Of a stretch of 57,021 nt of DNA, positions 17,556 through 26,323 are shown piece by piece; the stretch's first letter is position 1, and every line of letters begins with the position of its first letter. Below the pieces are notes generated by a model. That model was not told where the DNA came from and ran no database searches. It worked only from the letters and a program-made list of their open reading frames with translations. Source of the DNA: Enterocloster aldenensis (GTDB lineage: Bacteria; Bacillota; Clostridia; Lachnospirales; Lachnospiraceae); assembly GCF_003434055.1 (NCBI RefSeq), contig NZ_QVEX01000024.1, positions 1 to 57,021 on the forward strand, written 5' to 3'. The position numbers were made by a program, and so were the translations under genes.

Positions 17556-18494
17556 TCATTGAGATTTCTCACGCCAGAATAATCCTTCCGACTGAGCCAG
17601 GGGTTTTAAGATTTCCCGTACCCCGCTGCTTGGCTGGTATACAGTCATATGGAGGGAACGGCCTTCCAGGCAGATTAAGGTCTGCTCCTGTGTAAGAAGC
17701 AGGCCCAGTCCTCCCTTGCTGTTTTTCACGGCGTGGCGCACTGCTTTTTCCAGCCTTTCAGCGGATACGCCGCTGTGCCAGCCCTCTGTGTGCATGTCCA
17801 TATCAAAATAACAGTGCAGTTTTACCAGCATGCGTGCCAGTTTACGGGCAAGACGTTTGGATTCACCGTTATCCAGGAACAGGCTTTCTGTTTCCAGATA
17901 TATGCTGCTCCGGTCAGCCGGAACCTGTACCGGGAATACATCAATCACGGCATAAGGCTTCTGTAAAAGTCCTTCCATCAGGGAGTCCCTTTGCCTGTCC
18001 GGCGTTTTCCAGAAGTCTTTAAATTCCTTTTCTGTTATGGTTCCCCCTGTAATCAGAAGTTCATATGTCACGCCGCGCCAGCGGTAGGTGATGCCGGACC
18101 CGGTGTACCCGTTCTTCAGGTAAAAATCCCGGCGCTTCAGGCGCTGGCTGTGGTTGTCCGCATGTTTGTCCACGGCCTCGATATCCAGGATGATGCGGTT
18201 ATCCGGTTTCAGGCTTCGGATGGCCTGAAGCGCCCTGGTGCCGCAGCCATTGCCCCTCAGGGATTCCTCAACCGCCAGGAACAGGATGTTAGTAAGGTCA
18301 CCAAAGGTCAGCAGATAGAAAAATCCGCAGAATACATCCCCCTGGTAAAATGCAATGAAGTCCCCGTTTCCCTGGTGGCCATTTTCCAGATAACGGATAG
18401 GGATGCGTTCCTCTGGAGGAAATGCATTTTCATATAACGTTCTTACCTTTGTATAATCCTTGTGGCCTGCTGTCATTGTTTCTGTCCTGAACAT
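17556..18494 (-). CDS. GNAT acetyltransferase with an extra C-terminal domain
   Basis: A 312-residue protein. The first 160 residues form a GNAT domain: LFLAVEESLRGNGCGTRALQ is the acetyl-CoA loop and RRDFYLKNGYTGSG the conserved end. The C-terminal half has no recognisable motif; it contains a DMDMHTEGWHSG segment. The reaction is unknown. Minus-strand ATG 18494 follows a GGGGA site. The methyltransferase gene lies upstream in the same direction with a 37-base gap, so both may be cotranscribed. Confidence 0.75.
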   Translation of the reverse strand: MFRTETMTAGHKDYTKVRTLYENAFPPEERIPIRYLENGHQGNGDFIAFYQGDVFCGFFYLLTFGDLTNILFLAVEESLRGNGCGTRALQAIRSLKPDNRIILDIEAVDKHADNHSQRLKRRDFYLKNGYTGSGITYRWRGVTYELLITGGTITEKEFKDFWKTPDRQRDSLMEGLLQKPYAVIDVFPVQVPADRSSIYLETESLFLDNGESKRLARKLARMLVKLHCYFDMDMHTEGWHSGVSAERLEKAVRHAVKNSKGGLGLLLTQEQTLICLEGRSLHMTVYQPSSGVREILKPLAQSEGLFWREKSQ

Positions 18495-18531
18495 GATTTT
18501 CCCCTATCTTTTTTACGTTGGTTTTTTTGAT

Positions 18532-19422
18532 TCAATATGTCTGGTGGATGTTCCATAGCAGCCGCCCATAGGTAAACAGCGAACGTTCCTGGAGGTTGCC
18601 TTCTGTGTCCGCGTGCATTTCCATCCACTGGAATATCTTATGGATATTGCGGCTGGTCCGTTCCTTCTCCGGCAGTATGATGGAAGCGGATATCTCTGCA
18701 AATTCCCTGCTGGCCGGGCGTTCATTTTCCTTGGCCTGCCGGTAATAGCTGGTCATGGGCTGATAACCTGACAGCAGAAGGATGTTGAAGGTGGTGTAAA
18801 AATGCTGTCCATTCCAGCTTTCCAGTGTTTCCTTATGAAAAACCTCCCTGGCAATGCGCTGGTGGAGTTCGTGACGGCCGGATACAATGGAGTTCATACA
18901 GCACCAGGAACGGGTGAGCCCCATGAACCGGGACAGGCCCTCCCTTCCTGAGACGGCGGGGGAGAGGGAGCAGAACGCAAGGTCGTATATACTTTTAAGG
19001 CCGGCGGATTTTAAATCAAGGGATAAAAAGTCGCTGACAAGGAAACCGGTATTCATCTGCCCGCTCTCCTTTGTAAACAGACGGGCATATTCAATGGCCC
19101 GTGGGGAAATGTCCACGCCCACCACCATACGGGCGGTGCGGGCAAACTCTGAGACAAAACGTCCCGGGCCGCAGCCGATATCAATTACATCCGTATCCGG
19201 TCCCAGGACCCCTGCCTGCTTCAGATAAGCAGCGGTTTCCCTGACCCTGGCCATGGATTTGCCGGAACCGTTGTCCTTAAGGTTGGCTGTCCAGAAGTTC
19301 TGTTTCCAGTTTTTCATCCTCTTGTCCCATATGTCTGCCGTATGGTCAGGGCAGCCGCTCCTGTTATTTCCCTGCAGTTCAAACATGTGCTCCAGTTCCC
19401 TGTCTTTGTGGAATTCACTCAT
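18532..19422 (-). CDS. Class I SAM-dependent methyltransferase
   Basis: A 296-residue protein with the Rossmann-fold methyltransferase motif I VIDIGCGPGRFVSEFA near residue 82 and the acidic motif II VGVDISPRAIEYA about 20 residues later. The substrate is not evident; a similar layout is seen in clostridial small-molecule methyltransferases. An AGGAGA site supports minus-strand ATG 19422. Confidence 0.82.
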   Translation of the reverse strand: MSEFHKDRELEHMFELQGNNRSGCPDHTADIWDKRMKNWKQNFWTANLKDNGSGKSMARVRETAAYLKQAGVLGPDTDVIDIGCGPGRFVSEFARTARMVVGVDISPRAIEYARLFTKESGQMNTGFLVSDFLSLDLKSAGLKSIYDLAFCSLSPAVSGREGLSRFMGLTRSWCCMNSIVSGRHELHQRIAREVFHKETLESWNGQHFYTTFNILLLSGYQPMTSYYRQAKENERPASREFAEISASIILPEKERTSRNIHKIFQWMEMHADTEGNLQERSLFTYGRLLWNIHQTY

Positions 19423-19513
19423 GATGGTTTCTCCTGATCCTGTTCCTGATTTATGTATGGTAAAGTAGTATTAGCATACAATAAAAATCCGGAAGAGTAA
19501 ATACGTTCCGCCC

Positions 19514-19542
19514 TTGAAACACGGTACTTTATATGTTAGAAT
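19514..19542 (+). promoter_or_regulatory. Sigma-A promoter of pyrFKD
   Basis: TTGAAA (19514-19519) and TAGAAT (19537-19542) are 17 bases apart, 43 bases before the pyrF start. No attenuator or PyrR-type leader is seen in the short 5' leader. Confidence 0.65.
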
Positions 19543-19584
19543 GAGGAAAGGGTTTTTTCAGTACCCATACATAAGGAGGAAACT

Positions 19585-20502
19585 ATGATTAGCCAGTTGA
19601 TTGAAAAGATAAAAAAGACCAATGCCCCCATCTGTGTCGGACTTGATCCGATGCTGTCCTATGTGCCGGAGCATGTGGTGAAGAAATCCTTTGACACCTA
19701 CGGCGAGACCCTGAAAGGCGCTGCAGAGGCCATCTGGGAATTTAATAAGGAAATCATTGACCATACATGGGACCTGATTCCGGCCGTTAAGCCGCAGATT
19801 GCCATGTATGAGCAGTTTGGCATAGAAGGCCTTATTGTATATAAGAAGACAGTGGATTACTGCCACGAAAAGGGCCTGATTGTAATCGGCGACGCCAAGA
19901 GGGGCGACATTGGTTCCACATCTGCTGCATATGCAGCCGGACATCTGGGCAAGGTGCAGGTGGGAAGCAATGCATTCAGCGGATTTGACGTGGATATGCT
20001 GACTGTGAACCCATACCTGGGAACAGACGGCGTGAAGCCGTTTGTGGATGTGTGCAGCAGCGATGACAAGGGACTGTTCGTTCTGGTGAAGACCTCCAAC
20101 CCAAGCAGCGGCGAGTTCCAGGACCGTCTCATTGACGGAAGGCCTTTATATGAGTGGGTGGCTGAAAAGGTGATGGAATGGGGGGAAGCCTCCATGGACG
20201 GCGTATACAGCAACGTGGGCGCCGTGGTTGGGGCCACCTATCCTGAGATGGGCAAGATCCTGCGCAGGCTTATGCCGCATACGTATTTCCTGGTGCCGGG
20301 GTACGGCGCACAGGGCGGTACGGCAGAGGATTTGAAGCACTGCTTTAATGAGGACGGGCTGGGCGCCATTGTAAACTCATCCAGAGGCATTATTGCCGCA
20401 TATAAGCAGGAGAAGTATAAACAGTTTGGGCCGGAACAGTTTGGCGGGGCATCCAGACAGGCTGTTGTGGACATGGTGAATGATATTAACAGCGTACTGT
20501 AA
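19585..20502 (+). CDS. pyrF: Orotidine-5'-phosphate decarboxylase, type 2
   Basis: A 305-residue enzyme converting OMP to UMP, the last step of pyrimidine synthesis. The catalytic DAKRGDIGSTSAAYA motif and the N-terminal CVGLDPMLSYVP block place it in the longer PyrF type 2 group. The start ATG follows AAGGAGG at normal spacing. It is the first gene of the pyrF-pyrK-pyrD cluster. Confidence 0.96.
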   Translation: MISQLIEKIKKTNAPICVGLDPMLSYVPEHVVKKSFDTYGETLKGAAEAIWEFNKEIIDHTWDLIPAVKPQIAMYEQFGIEGLIVYKKTVDYCHEKGLIVIGDAKRGDIGSTSAAYAAGHLGKVQVGSNAFSGFDVDMLTVNPYLGTDGVKPFVDVCSSDDKGLFVLVKTSNPSSGEFQDRLIDGRPLYEWVAEKVMEWGEASMDGVYSNVGAVVGATYPEMGKILRRLMPHTYFLVPGYGAQGGTAEDLKHCFNEDGLGAIVNSSRGIIAAYKQEKYKQFGPEQFGGASRQAVVDMVNDINSVL

Positions 20503-20509
20503 ATAACTG

Positions 20510-20536
20510 CAGCACCGGCAATACCTGCCGGTGCTG
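20510..20536 (+). other. Intercistronic hairpin between pyrF and pyrK
   Basis: CAGCACCGGCA (20510-20520) and TGCCGGTGCTG (20526-20536) form a perfect 11-pair stem with a 5-base loop. No T-run follows, so it probably stabilises or processes the pyr mRNA and does not terminate it fully. Confidence 0.6.
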
Positions 20537-20562
20537 TAAGAACATAAAGATGGAGATTATCT

Positions 20563-21423
20563 ATGGCAAAGATAAAGATGACAGCTGTGGTTACAGGACA
20601 GGAGCAGCTGACTGAGGATATATTTGATATGAGGATTCAGGCGGCCCGGATTGCGGAGGACGCTGTGCCGGGGCAGTTTGTCTCCCTTTATACCAAGGAC
20701 GGCGCCAGGCTGCTTCCAAGACCGATCAGTCTGTGCGGCATTGACAGGGAGGCAGGGGAACTGCGCATGGTTTACCGCATTGCCGGCGCAGGGACAAAGG
20801 AGTTCTCTAAACTGAAGGCAGGGGATACCATCGATGTGCTGGGGCCTCTGGGCAATGGATTCCCCGTGGAGCCGGGAAAGAAGGCGTTCCTGATTGGGGG
20901 CGGCATTGGTATCCCGCCTATGCTGGAACTGGCAAAAGCTTTGGCAGAGGCCAACGCACGGTTGGATGGAAGCGCTTCGGCACAGGCTGGCGCGCAGCCG
21001 GACGGGGGCTTGCCGGAACAGGACGGCGGACGGGCCGGGCTGGTTCAGTCCATCCTGGGATACCGGGACAGCCAGATGTTCCTGAAGCATGAATTCGAGG
21101 AATTTGGGCCTGTCCATGTGGCAACCGAGGACGGAAGCGCCGGCACAAAGGGAAATGTGCTGGATGCCATCAGGGAACAGGGATTGTCAGCGGATATCAT
21201 CTATGCCTGCGGACCCACCCCCATGCTCCGGGCGCTGAAAGCGTATGCAGCTGAGCAGGGCATCCCCTGTTTACTGTCCCTGGAAGAGAAGATGGCCTGC
21301 GGCGTTGGGGCCTGTCTGGCCTGCGTGTGCCAGTCAAAGGATGTGGACGACCATTCCCAGGTGCACAACAAACGTATCTGTAAGGACGGTCCCGTGTTCC
21401 TGGCAGATGAGATTGAACTATGA
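20563..21423 (+). CDS. pyrK: Dihydroorotate dehydrogenase B electron-transfer subunit
   Basis: A 286-residue FAD and [2Fe-2S] protein that links PyrD to NAD. The FAD site RPISLCGIDRE, the NAD-binding FLIGGGIGIPPMLELA and the C-terminal cluster motif CGVGACLACVC with a later RICKDGPVF cysteine are all present. A stretch of about 25 residues after position 125, rich in Ala, Gly, Gln and Asp, looks like a local insertion compared with the usual 250-260 residues. It overlaps the region of pyrD translation start. Confidence 0.94.
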   Translation: MAKIKMTAVVTGQEQLTEDIFDMRIQAARIAEDAVPGQFVSLYTKDGARLLPRPISLCGIDREAGELRMVYRIAGAGTKEFSKLKAGDTIDVLGPLGNGFPVEPGKKAFLIGGGIGIPPMLELAKALAEANARLDGSASAQAGAQPDGGLPEQDGGRAGLVQSILGYRDSQMFLKHEFEEFGPVHVATEDGSAGTKGNVLDAIREQGLSADIIYACGPTPMLRALKAYAAEQGIPCLLSLEEKMACGVGACLACVCQSKDVDDHSQVHNKRICKDGPVFLADEIEL

Positions 21424-21440
21424 CGGAGGTGGCCCGGAAG

Positions 21441-22343
21441 ATGAATATGAGTGTAAAGATTGCCGGTGTGGAATTCCAGAATCCGGTGATGGAGGCGTCG
21501 GGCACATTTGGCTCCGGCATGGAATACGGTGAATTTGTGGATTTGAACAAGCTGGGGGCTGTTGTGACAAAGGGCGTGGCCAATGTGCCGTGGCCCGGCA
21601 ACCCCACACCCAGGATTGCAGAGACTTACGGCGGGATGATTAATGCCATCGGGCTGCAGAACCCGGGGATTGATGTGTTTATCAAAAGGGATATCCCTTT
21701 CTTGAAACAATATGACACTAAGATAATTGTGAATGTCTGCGGCAGGACCACGGAGGATTACATTGACGTGGTGGAGCGGCTGGGAGATGAGCCGGTGGAT
21801 ATGCTGGAGATTAACATTTCCTGTCCCAATGTAAAGGAAGGCGGCATTGCCTTTGGACAGGACCCGAAATCGGCCCTGGCCATTACCAAGGCGGTGAAGG
21901 CACATGCAAAGCAGCCGATCATCATGAAGTTAAGCCCCAATGTGACGGACATCACGGTTATGGCCAAGGCTGTCCAGGATGGTGGAGCTGATGCCATTTC
22001 CCTGATTAACACCCTGACCGGCATGAAGATTGATATACACAAAAGGGCTTTTGCCCTGGCCAATAAGACGGGAGGACTTTCCGGTCCCGCCATCAAGCCC
22101 GTGGCCCTGCGCATGGTCTACCAGACAGCCCAGGCAGTGCAGGTGCCCATTATCGGCATGGGCGGTATCATGAATGGGGAGGACGCCCTGGAATTCATCC
22201 TGGCAGGAGCCAGCGCAGTGGCAATCGGCACAGCCAATTTCCACAATCCTTATGCCACGGTGGAGGCAGTGGAAGGAATCCGGTCCTATATGGAGCGGTA
22301 TGGGATTGACGATATAAAACAGCTGATTGGGGCTGTGAGATAG
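21441..22343 (+). CDS. pyrD: Dihydroorotate dehydrogenase B catalytic subunit
   Basis: A 300-residue FMN enzyme oxidising dihydroorotate to orotate with PyrK. The N-terminal VEFQNPVMEASGTFGSG, the catalytic-loop LEINISCPNVKEGG and the FMN-phosphate IIGMGGIMNGEDALEF are typical of the class 1B form. ATG 21441 after GGAGG is preferred; an in-frame ATG at 21420 overlaps pyrK and is possible. Its final codons are part of a 29-base direct repeat. pyrE, expected next, is found 11.3 kb downstream. Confidence 0.95.
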   Translation: MNMSVKIAGVEFQNPVMEASGTFGSGMEYGEFVDLNKLGAVVTKGVANVPWPGNPTPRIAETYGGMINAIGLQNPGIDVFIKRDIPFLKQYDTKIIVNVCGRTTEDYIDVVERLGDEPVDMLEINISCPNVKEGGIAFGQDPKSALAITKAVKAHAKQPIIMKLSPNVTDITVMAKAVQDGGADAISLINTLTGMKIDIHKRAFALANKTGGLSGPAIKPVALRMVYQTAQAVQVPIIGMGGIMNGEDALEFILAGASAVAIGTANFHNPYATVEAVEGIRSYMERYGIDDIKQLIGAVR

Positions 22344-22397
22344 CTGATTGAGCCGGCGGGGCGGCTGTGGCTGTGAGATAGCTGATTGAGACGGCGG
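22331..22397 (+). repeat. 29-bp direct repeat at the pyrD 3' end
   Basis: A 29-base unit beginning GGCTGTGAGATAGCTGATTG occurs at 22331-22359 and 22369-22397 with one mismatch and a 9-base spacer. The first copy includes the pyrD stop codon. It marks the left edge of the accessory island. Confidence 0.8.
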
Positions 22398-22512
22398 AAA
22401 AGGTGGCCGCGGCATGAAAGCTGACATGGTCCGTATGTATGAAGGAGACCTGGATGGGGGATTCAATCCCCTGCCGGGTCTGTTTGTGTCACAGTAAAAA
22501 TAAACTGATATG

Positions 22513-22562
22513 ATACCTCTTAAGTAGACAAGGTAAATAACCAAAATGTACTTAGGAGGTAT
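22513..22562 (+). promoter_or_regulatory. Inverted repeat covering the IS3 orfA ribosome site
   Basis: ATACCTCTTAAGT (22513-22525) and ACTTAGGAGGTAT (22550-22562) are complementary except for one position. The right arm contains the AGGAGG ribosome site of orfA. In a transcript reading in from outside, the stem would hide that site, a known protective device in insertion sequences. Confidence 0.6.
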
Positions 22563-22566
22563 TTTC

Positions 22567-23244
22567 ATGTCCAAATCAGCACATACGCCAGAATTTAGAG
22601 CAATGGTTTCCCAAGAGTATCTTAACGGATTAGTCTCATATAACTCTCTGGCCACTAACTATCAAATCGGTACTAAAACATTAAAAGAATGGGTTGCCAA
22701 ATATAGGCGGCATGGTTTGTCTGCCTTCCAGAGTAAACAGGGGAACGCTTCCTATTCATCAGATTTTAAAATATTGTGTGCGGAAGCCGTTTTGTCCGGA
22801 GAAGGAAGTGTTGATGACATTGTAGCTAAATATAATATTTCAAGCCGAAAGGTTTTGCGAAACTGGATTTCCATGTATAATGCCAATAGAGAACTTAAGG
22901 ATTATAATCCGAAACGGGAGGTCTATATGGCGGAAGCACGCAGGAAAACAACAATTGATGAACGCATGGAAATCGTTAAATATTGTATTGGGCATAATTG
23001 TAATTACAAGGATACAGCCACTTTATTTGATGTTTCATACAGCCAGGTCTATTCCTGGGTAAAGAAATATGAAGCTAACGGAGAAGAAGGCCTGCCGGAC
23101 AAGCGTGGATATCACAAAACGGACAGTGAAGTCGATGAATTAGAGCGTTTACGGCGTGAAAATCTACGTCTGAGACGCAAGCTTGAAGAAAAAGATATGG
23201 TGGTTGAATTATTAAAAAAAGTGAAAGAATTCGAAGGGATGTGA
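22567..23244 (+). CDS. IS3-family transposase OrfA (DNA-binding)
   Basis: A 225-residue protein with three successive helix-turn-helix units: residues 1-55, 55-115 and 130-185 (for example TLKEWVAKYRRHGLSAF and SQVYSWVKKYEANGEEGL). A C-terminal leucine-rich coiled coil (LERLRRENLRLRRKLEEK) follows, typical of IS150/IS3-type OrfA. TAGGAGG precedes ATG 22567. Its stop overlaps the orfB GTG start (GTGA), in place of the -1 frameshift signal used in classical IS3 elements. It is more AT-rich than the neighbouring pyr genes. Confidence 0.85.
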   Translation: MSKSAHTPEFRAMVSQEYLNGLVSYNSLATNYQIGTKTLKEWVAKYRRHGLSAFQSKQGNASYSSDFKILCAEAVLSGEGSVDDIVAKYNISSRKVLRNWISMYNANRELKDYNPKREVYMAEARRKTTIDERMEIVKYCIGHNCNYKDTATLFDVSYSQVYSWVKKYEANGEEGLPDKRGYHKTDSEVDELERLRRENLRLRRKLEEKDMVVELLKKVKEFEGM

Positions 23245-24205
23245 AGCTGGGAAAAGTACGTTACGAATCAAAATATCTGGCAGTAAAGCATTTCTATGAG
23301 GATAAGAAATGGAGTGTAAACTGGATGTGTAAGCAGCTTGGAATTTCCAAAGCCGGATACTATAAATGGCTGCACCGTGACATCCCAGAACCGGAACAGG
23401 AAAATCAAAAGCTGGCTGTTTTGATTAAGGAGTATGATGAACGGTTCTGCCACATACTTGGCTATCACAGAATGACATCATGGCTCAATCATTTCAACCA
23501 TACTTGTTACAGTCGTAACCGGATTCATAGGATTATGAAAAAGTTGAATATTCATGCTGTCATCAGAAAGAAAAGGAATAAATATAAATCTTTTTCTCCG
23601 GAAACAACAGTAGAAAATAAGTTAAGGAGAGAGTTCTATGCGGATGCCCCAAACCAGAAATGGGCAACGGATGTCACGGAATTTAAAGTTCCCGGAGAGA
23701 AAAAGAAACTGTATTTAAGTGCTATCCTGGATTTATATGACCGGTACCCGGTTTCCTATATAATCAGCCGCAGAAACGACAATCGATTAGTATTTAAAAA
23801 TTTGACAAAGCGATTGCTGCCAATCCGGATGCAAAGCCCCTCTTTCACAGCGACAGAGGATTCCAGTATACAAGCAGGGTATTTCAAAGGAAACTGAAAG
23901 ACCAGAAAATGGAGCAGTCCATGTCAAGAGTAGGGTATTGCATAGACAATGGCCCTACAGAGGGATTCTGGGGTATAATCAAGTCCGAGATGTATCAAAT
24001 GTATGACATAACAGATGAAGCCTCTTTACGGTATGCAATAAAGGATTATATACGATTTTACAGTGAAGAACGTCCTCAGGACAGGTATCAGTGTAAGGCG
24101 CCTCTGGAAGTACGGATTGAAGCAATGGCCTGCGATAAACCGCCAGAATATCCTATAGCAGAAAACAAACGAATGAAGAAATGGAAAGAAAAGTGGTGTG
24201 CATAG
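23241..24205 (+). pseudogene. IS3-family transposase OrfB, frameshifted
   Basis: A DDE integrase-type transposase (rve domain). The first Asp is in WATDVTEF, the second in HSDRGFQYTS and the Glu in GPTEGFWGIIKSE. The reading frame breaks in a run of A and T at 23796-23803: one base is missing, so the first 218-residue frame ends at 23897 while the true continuation runs in another frame to 24205. The element is therefore probably unable to move on its own. The rest of the protein reads cleanly, so the damage is recent. Confidence 0.88.
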
Positions 24206-24208
24206 AAA

Positions 24209-24252
24209 AACCTCCAAACTGAGTCATTCTATCTTACATCAGTTTGGAGGTT
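24209..24252. terminator. Hairpin between the IS3 element and the methyltransferase gene
   Basis: Perfect 14-base arms AACCTCCAAACTGA (24209-24222) and TCAGTTTGGAGGTT (24239-24252) with a 16-base loop. It directly follows orfB and is convergent with the methyltransferase gene, so it may serve as a bidirectional terminator or mark the right end of the IS. No copy of the left-end sequence is seen here. Confidence 0.5.
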
Positions 24253-24280
24253 TACACAATCTTTGGGATACACCCGGAAT

Positions 24281-25198
24281 TTATGCTATTTTTCGTCTGA
24301 TGAGAATACGGAAATATGGAGCTTTCCCATTAACCCTCAAGTCCTTATCGTCATCACCCTTTCTAAATTTAATAATTTCAAATTGTTCAGGATTATACTT
24401 ATTTAAGAAAGTGATGGGTACTCCCATTGCTCCCATATAATCTGCAGGAATATCTTGAGTTTTATTAACATTTATTCCGTAATAGTTATCGTAGAACGGA
24501 TAAACTTCTTCATTTCCTTCGTATTTTTTTACTAGTTTAATAGGTTGATGTCTCTTTTCGTTATCTAACGAAGTTAGCCACATACAATTATTGGGAGAAA
24601 TTATTCTGTTACCATTTTCATCTACCATTGTTTCTGTACCATATAATTCATAATTTTCTGGAACAATAAACCCAGATATTCCTCTTCCAAAACAAATTCC
24701 TAACCATACTTTATTTGCCTGGATTAAAGGAAAGACTTCTTTATATGTAATTGCATTAATATTACTAATAATTAGAAAATCTTTATTGTGACTATCCAAT
24801 TGACTTATATACTCACGGAATAAAGAAAATGGTGGATTCGTTACAACAACATCGCTCTGCTTTAAAATCTGGACACATTCATCACTGCGAAAATCACCAT
24901 CTCCTTGAAGCGGCGTGATACCCAAGTTTTCGCCATCATACCGATAAAAACTTGCTCCGAATCCATAAAATGTTGCATATAATTCCCTCAATTCCAATTC
25001 ATTAAAATGGTCATAAAAGTATTTCCAAAAATTAGACATCTTCGGATTATCACAATTACAATATATAACCTTATCTCTAAAATGCTTTGTATAATGAATC
25101 ATTTCCCTCTCGATGTCAATTAGCTGAGTGTAGAACTCATCTTTCTTATTGACCTTTGCTTTATCCAAAAGGGCATGATTAACTACTCTTTTTTTCAT
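24281..25198 (-). CDS. M.EcoRI-type adenine-specific DNA methyltransferase
   Basis: A 305-residue N6-adenine methyltransferase of the EcoRI-methylase family, expected to modify GAATTC. Blocks recalled from M.EcoRI are present in order: KDEFYTQ, VIYCNCD, GDGDFRS, the catalytic VVVTNPPFSLFREYI (NPPF at 121-124), NAITYKEVF, LGICFGRGISGFIVPE, NRIISPNNC, DIPADYMGAMGVPITFL and NPEQFEIIKFRKG. It lies 9 bases after the EcoRI-type endonuclease gene, the same order (R then M) as in the plasmid EcoRI system. AT-rich compared with the chromosome, so acquired by transfer. GAATTC specificity is inferred from homology. Confidence 0.9.
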   Translation of the reverse strand: MKKRVVNHALLDKAKVNKKDEFYTQLIDIEREMIHYTKHFRDKVIYCNCDNPKMSNFWKYFYDHFNELELRELYATFYGFGASFYRYDGENLGITPLQGDGDFRSDECVQILKQSDVVVTNPPFSLFREYISQLDSHNKDFLIISNINAITYKEVFPLIQANKVWLGICFGRGISGFIVPENYELYGTETMVDENGNRIISPNNCMWLTSLDNEKRHQPIKLVKKYEGNEEVYPFYDNYYGINVNKTQDIPADYMGAMGVPITFLNKYNPEQFEIIKFRKGDDDKDLRVNGKAPYFRILIRRKIA

Positions 25199-25207
25199 AA
25201 CAATTCC

Positions 25208-26038
25208 TTACTTCTTTGTAATCTGAGAAAACAAATCCTTTCCTAACATTTTCAATGATGTCCTTGCAACATCCAACATAACCTCAATCATATCTTTATC
25301 ATGCCAATGACCGCCCTCGCCCTTTGTATAGATTGATGCCGCCTGTAACATTATAGTAGCACCACTGCTTTTTACAAATTTGTTCTCACATAAATTAGTG
25401 TTTATAGGCATACCGTAGTTTGCAGCAGTCAATCTATCAAGACGATTTAAGGTTCCGTCATTATAAACCAATGTAACTTGTCTTCCGTCAGGTCTTGTAA
25501 CAACAACATCCTGTGTCAAGAAATTTGAGCCTTCAAGGAACAAAAGATATGGGAAGTAACACTCTGAAAGCATAAAATTAGCTATCTCATTCACGTTTTT
25601 ATATGCTCTTTCAATAGCATTACCAGCAGCCATAAGGTCTTGATTGTTTTTCTTTCCCACAAGTTTTCCAGCCTTAATGTTTTCAATATCTTTTCCTTGA
25701 TGTTTAGCCTCTGATACAAGAACAACACGCCAGTTACCATTATCATCTTGTACTTCAATAATACCGCCATCTGGCTTTATACTCGCACTTTCCACAAAAA
25801 GTGTTTGACCAAGAAAAGCATCAATCTTTTTAAGTGCTTCATTTATTTCCTTCTTTGATAAATCCTTTCTGTATCTAAACTTCAACATAGGAAATTCAAA
25901 TTCAAGCTGCTGTTTTACAAATAGAGATGTATTTCCTACCTCTGCATCATGGATTTGAGCATCCTTATGAAAGATTGTAATAGGACCTTGTCCCTCTTTT
26001 TGCTGCTCTGTTAATCTGTTTGATTGTCCCTTTTTCAT
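25208..26038 (-). CDS. EcoRI/RsrI-family type II restriction endonuclease
   Basis: A 276-residue endonuclease closely matching R.EcoRI (277 residues), expected to cut GAATTC. The active-site residues are at equivalent positions shifted by one: Asp90 in KPDGG, Glu110 and Lys112 in SEAKHQGKD. The DNA-recognition segment MAAGNAIER (136-144) matches EcoRI 137-145, including the Asn, Ala and Arg that contact bases. Other shared blocks are QSNRLTEQ, INEALKKID, EIANFMLSE, LFLEGSNFLT and NRLDRLTAANYGMPIN. The gene appears intact, with AGGAGGAGGG before minus-strand ATG 26038. No separate C-protein lies beside it. Confidence 0.93.
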   Translation of the reverse strand: MKKGQSNRLTEQQKEGQGPITIFHKDAQIHDAEVGNTSLFVKQQLEFEFPMLKFRYRKDLSKKEINEALKKIDAFLGQTLFVESASIKPDGGIIEVQDDNGNWRVVLVSEAKHQGKDIENIKAGKLVGKKNNQDLMAAGNAIERAYKNVNEIANFMLSECYFPYLLFLEGSNFLTQDVVVTRPDGRQVTLVYNDGTLNRLDRLTAANYGMPINTNLCENKFVKSSGATIMLQAASIYTKGEGGHWHDKDMIEVMLDVARTSLKMLGKDLFSQITKK

Positions 26039-26039
26039 T

Positions 26040-26323
26040 TGCTGTCCCTCCTCCTAATATATAAGTGTAGGGTTTCAGTACCCAACAGCCAGTTGGGACT
26101 TATTCCTCTCATTGTTTAAGCTGTATAATGATTAGGCATCGGTCTGACGACACCTCCTAGGACCATTAGCGTCCGTACGAAAGCCAGTCAGCCAGCCTGT
26201 CATTGCAGCTGTTCGATTTATGCAGGTTGAACTACCACTTACGTTCGTTTGACACCCCAGGAGATTGAATCGGCAATGAGGAATGCTGGAAACCATGCAG
26301 ATTCACTTTTGGAGGTACATAGA
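26040..26323 (+). ncRNA. IS110 left-end non-coding region, candidate bridge RNA
   Basis: IS110-family elements of this group encode a bridge RNA in the non-coding end upstream of the transposase. Here 280 bases precede the transposase without a convincing gene. Visible structure: CCCAAC/GTTGGG (26081-26086, 26092-26097); a TATAAT box at 26124-26129; GGAC/GTCC around 26159-26173; and a seven-pair stem CAGCCTG/CAGGTTG (26193-26199, 26223-26229) enclosing a 23-base loop. Exact RNA ends and guide loops cannot be set by eye. Confidence 0.5.

Noticed and set aside
20510..20536. Terminator ending transcription after pyrF
   Set aside because: The stem is strong but lacks a T-run, and pyrK follows in 27 bases with no separate promoter; partial attenuation or processing fits better.
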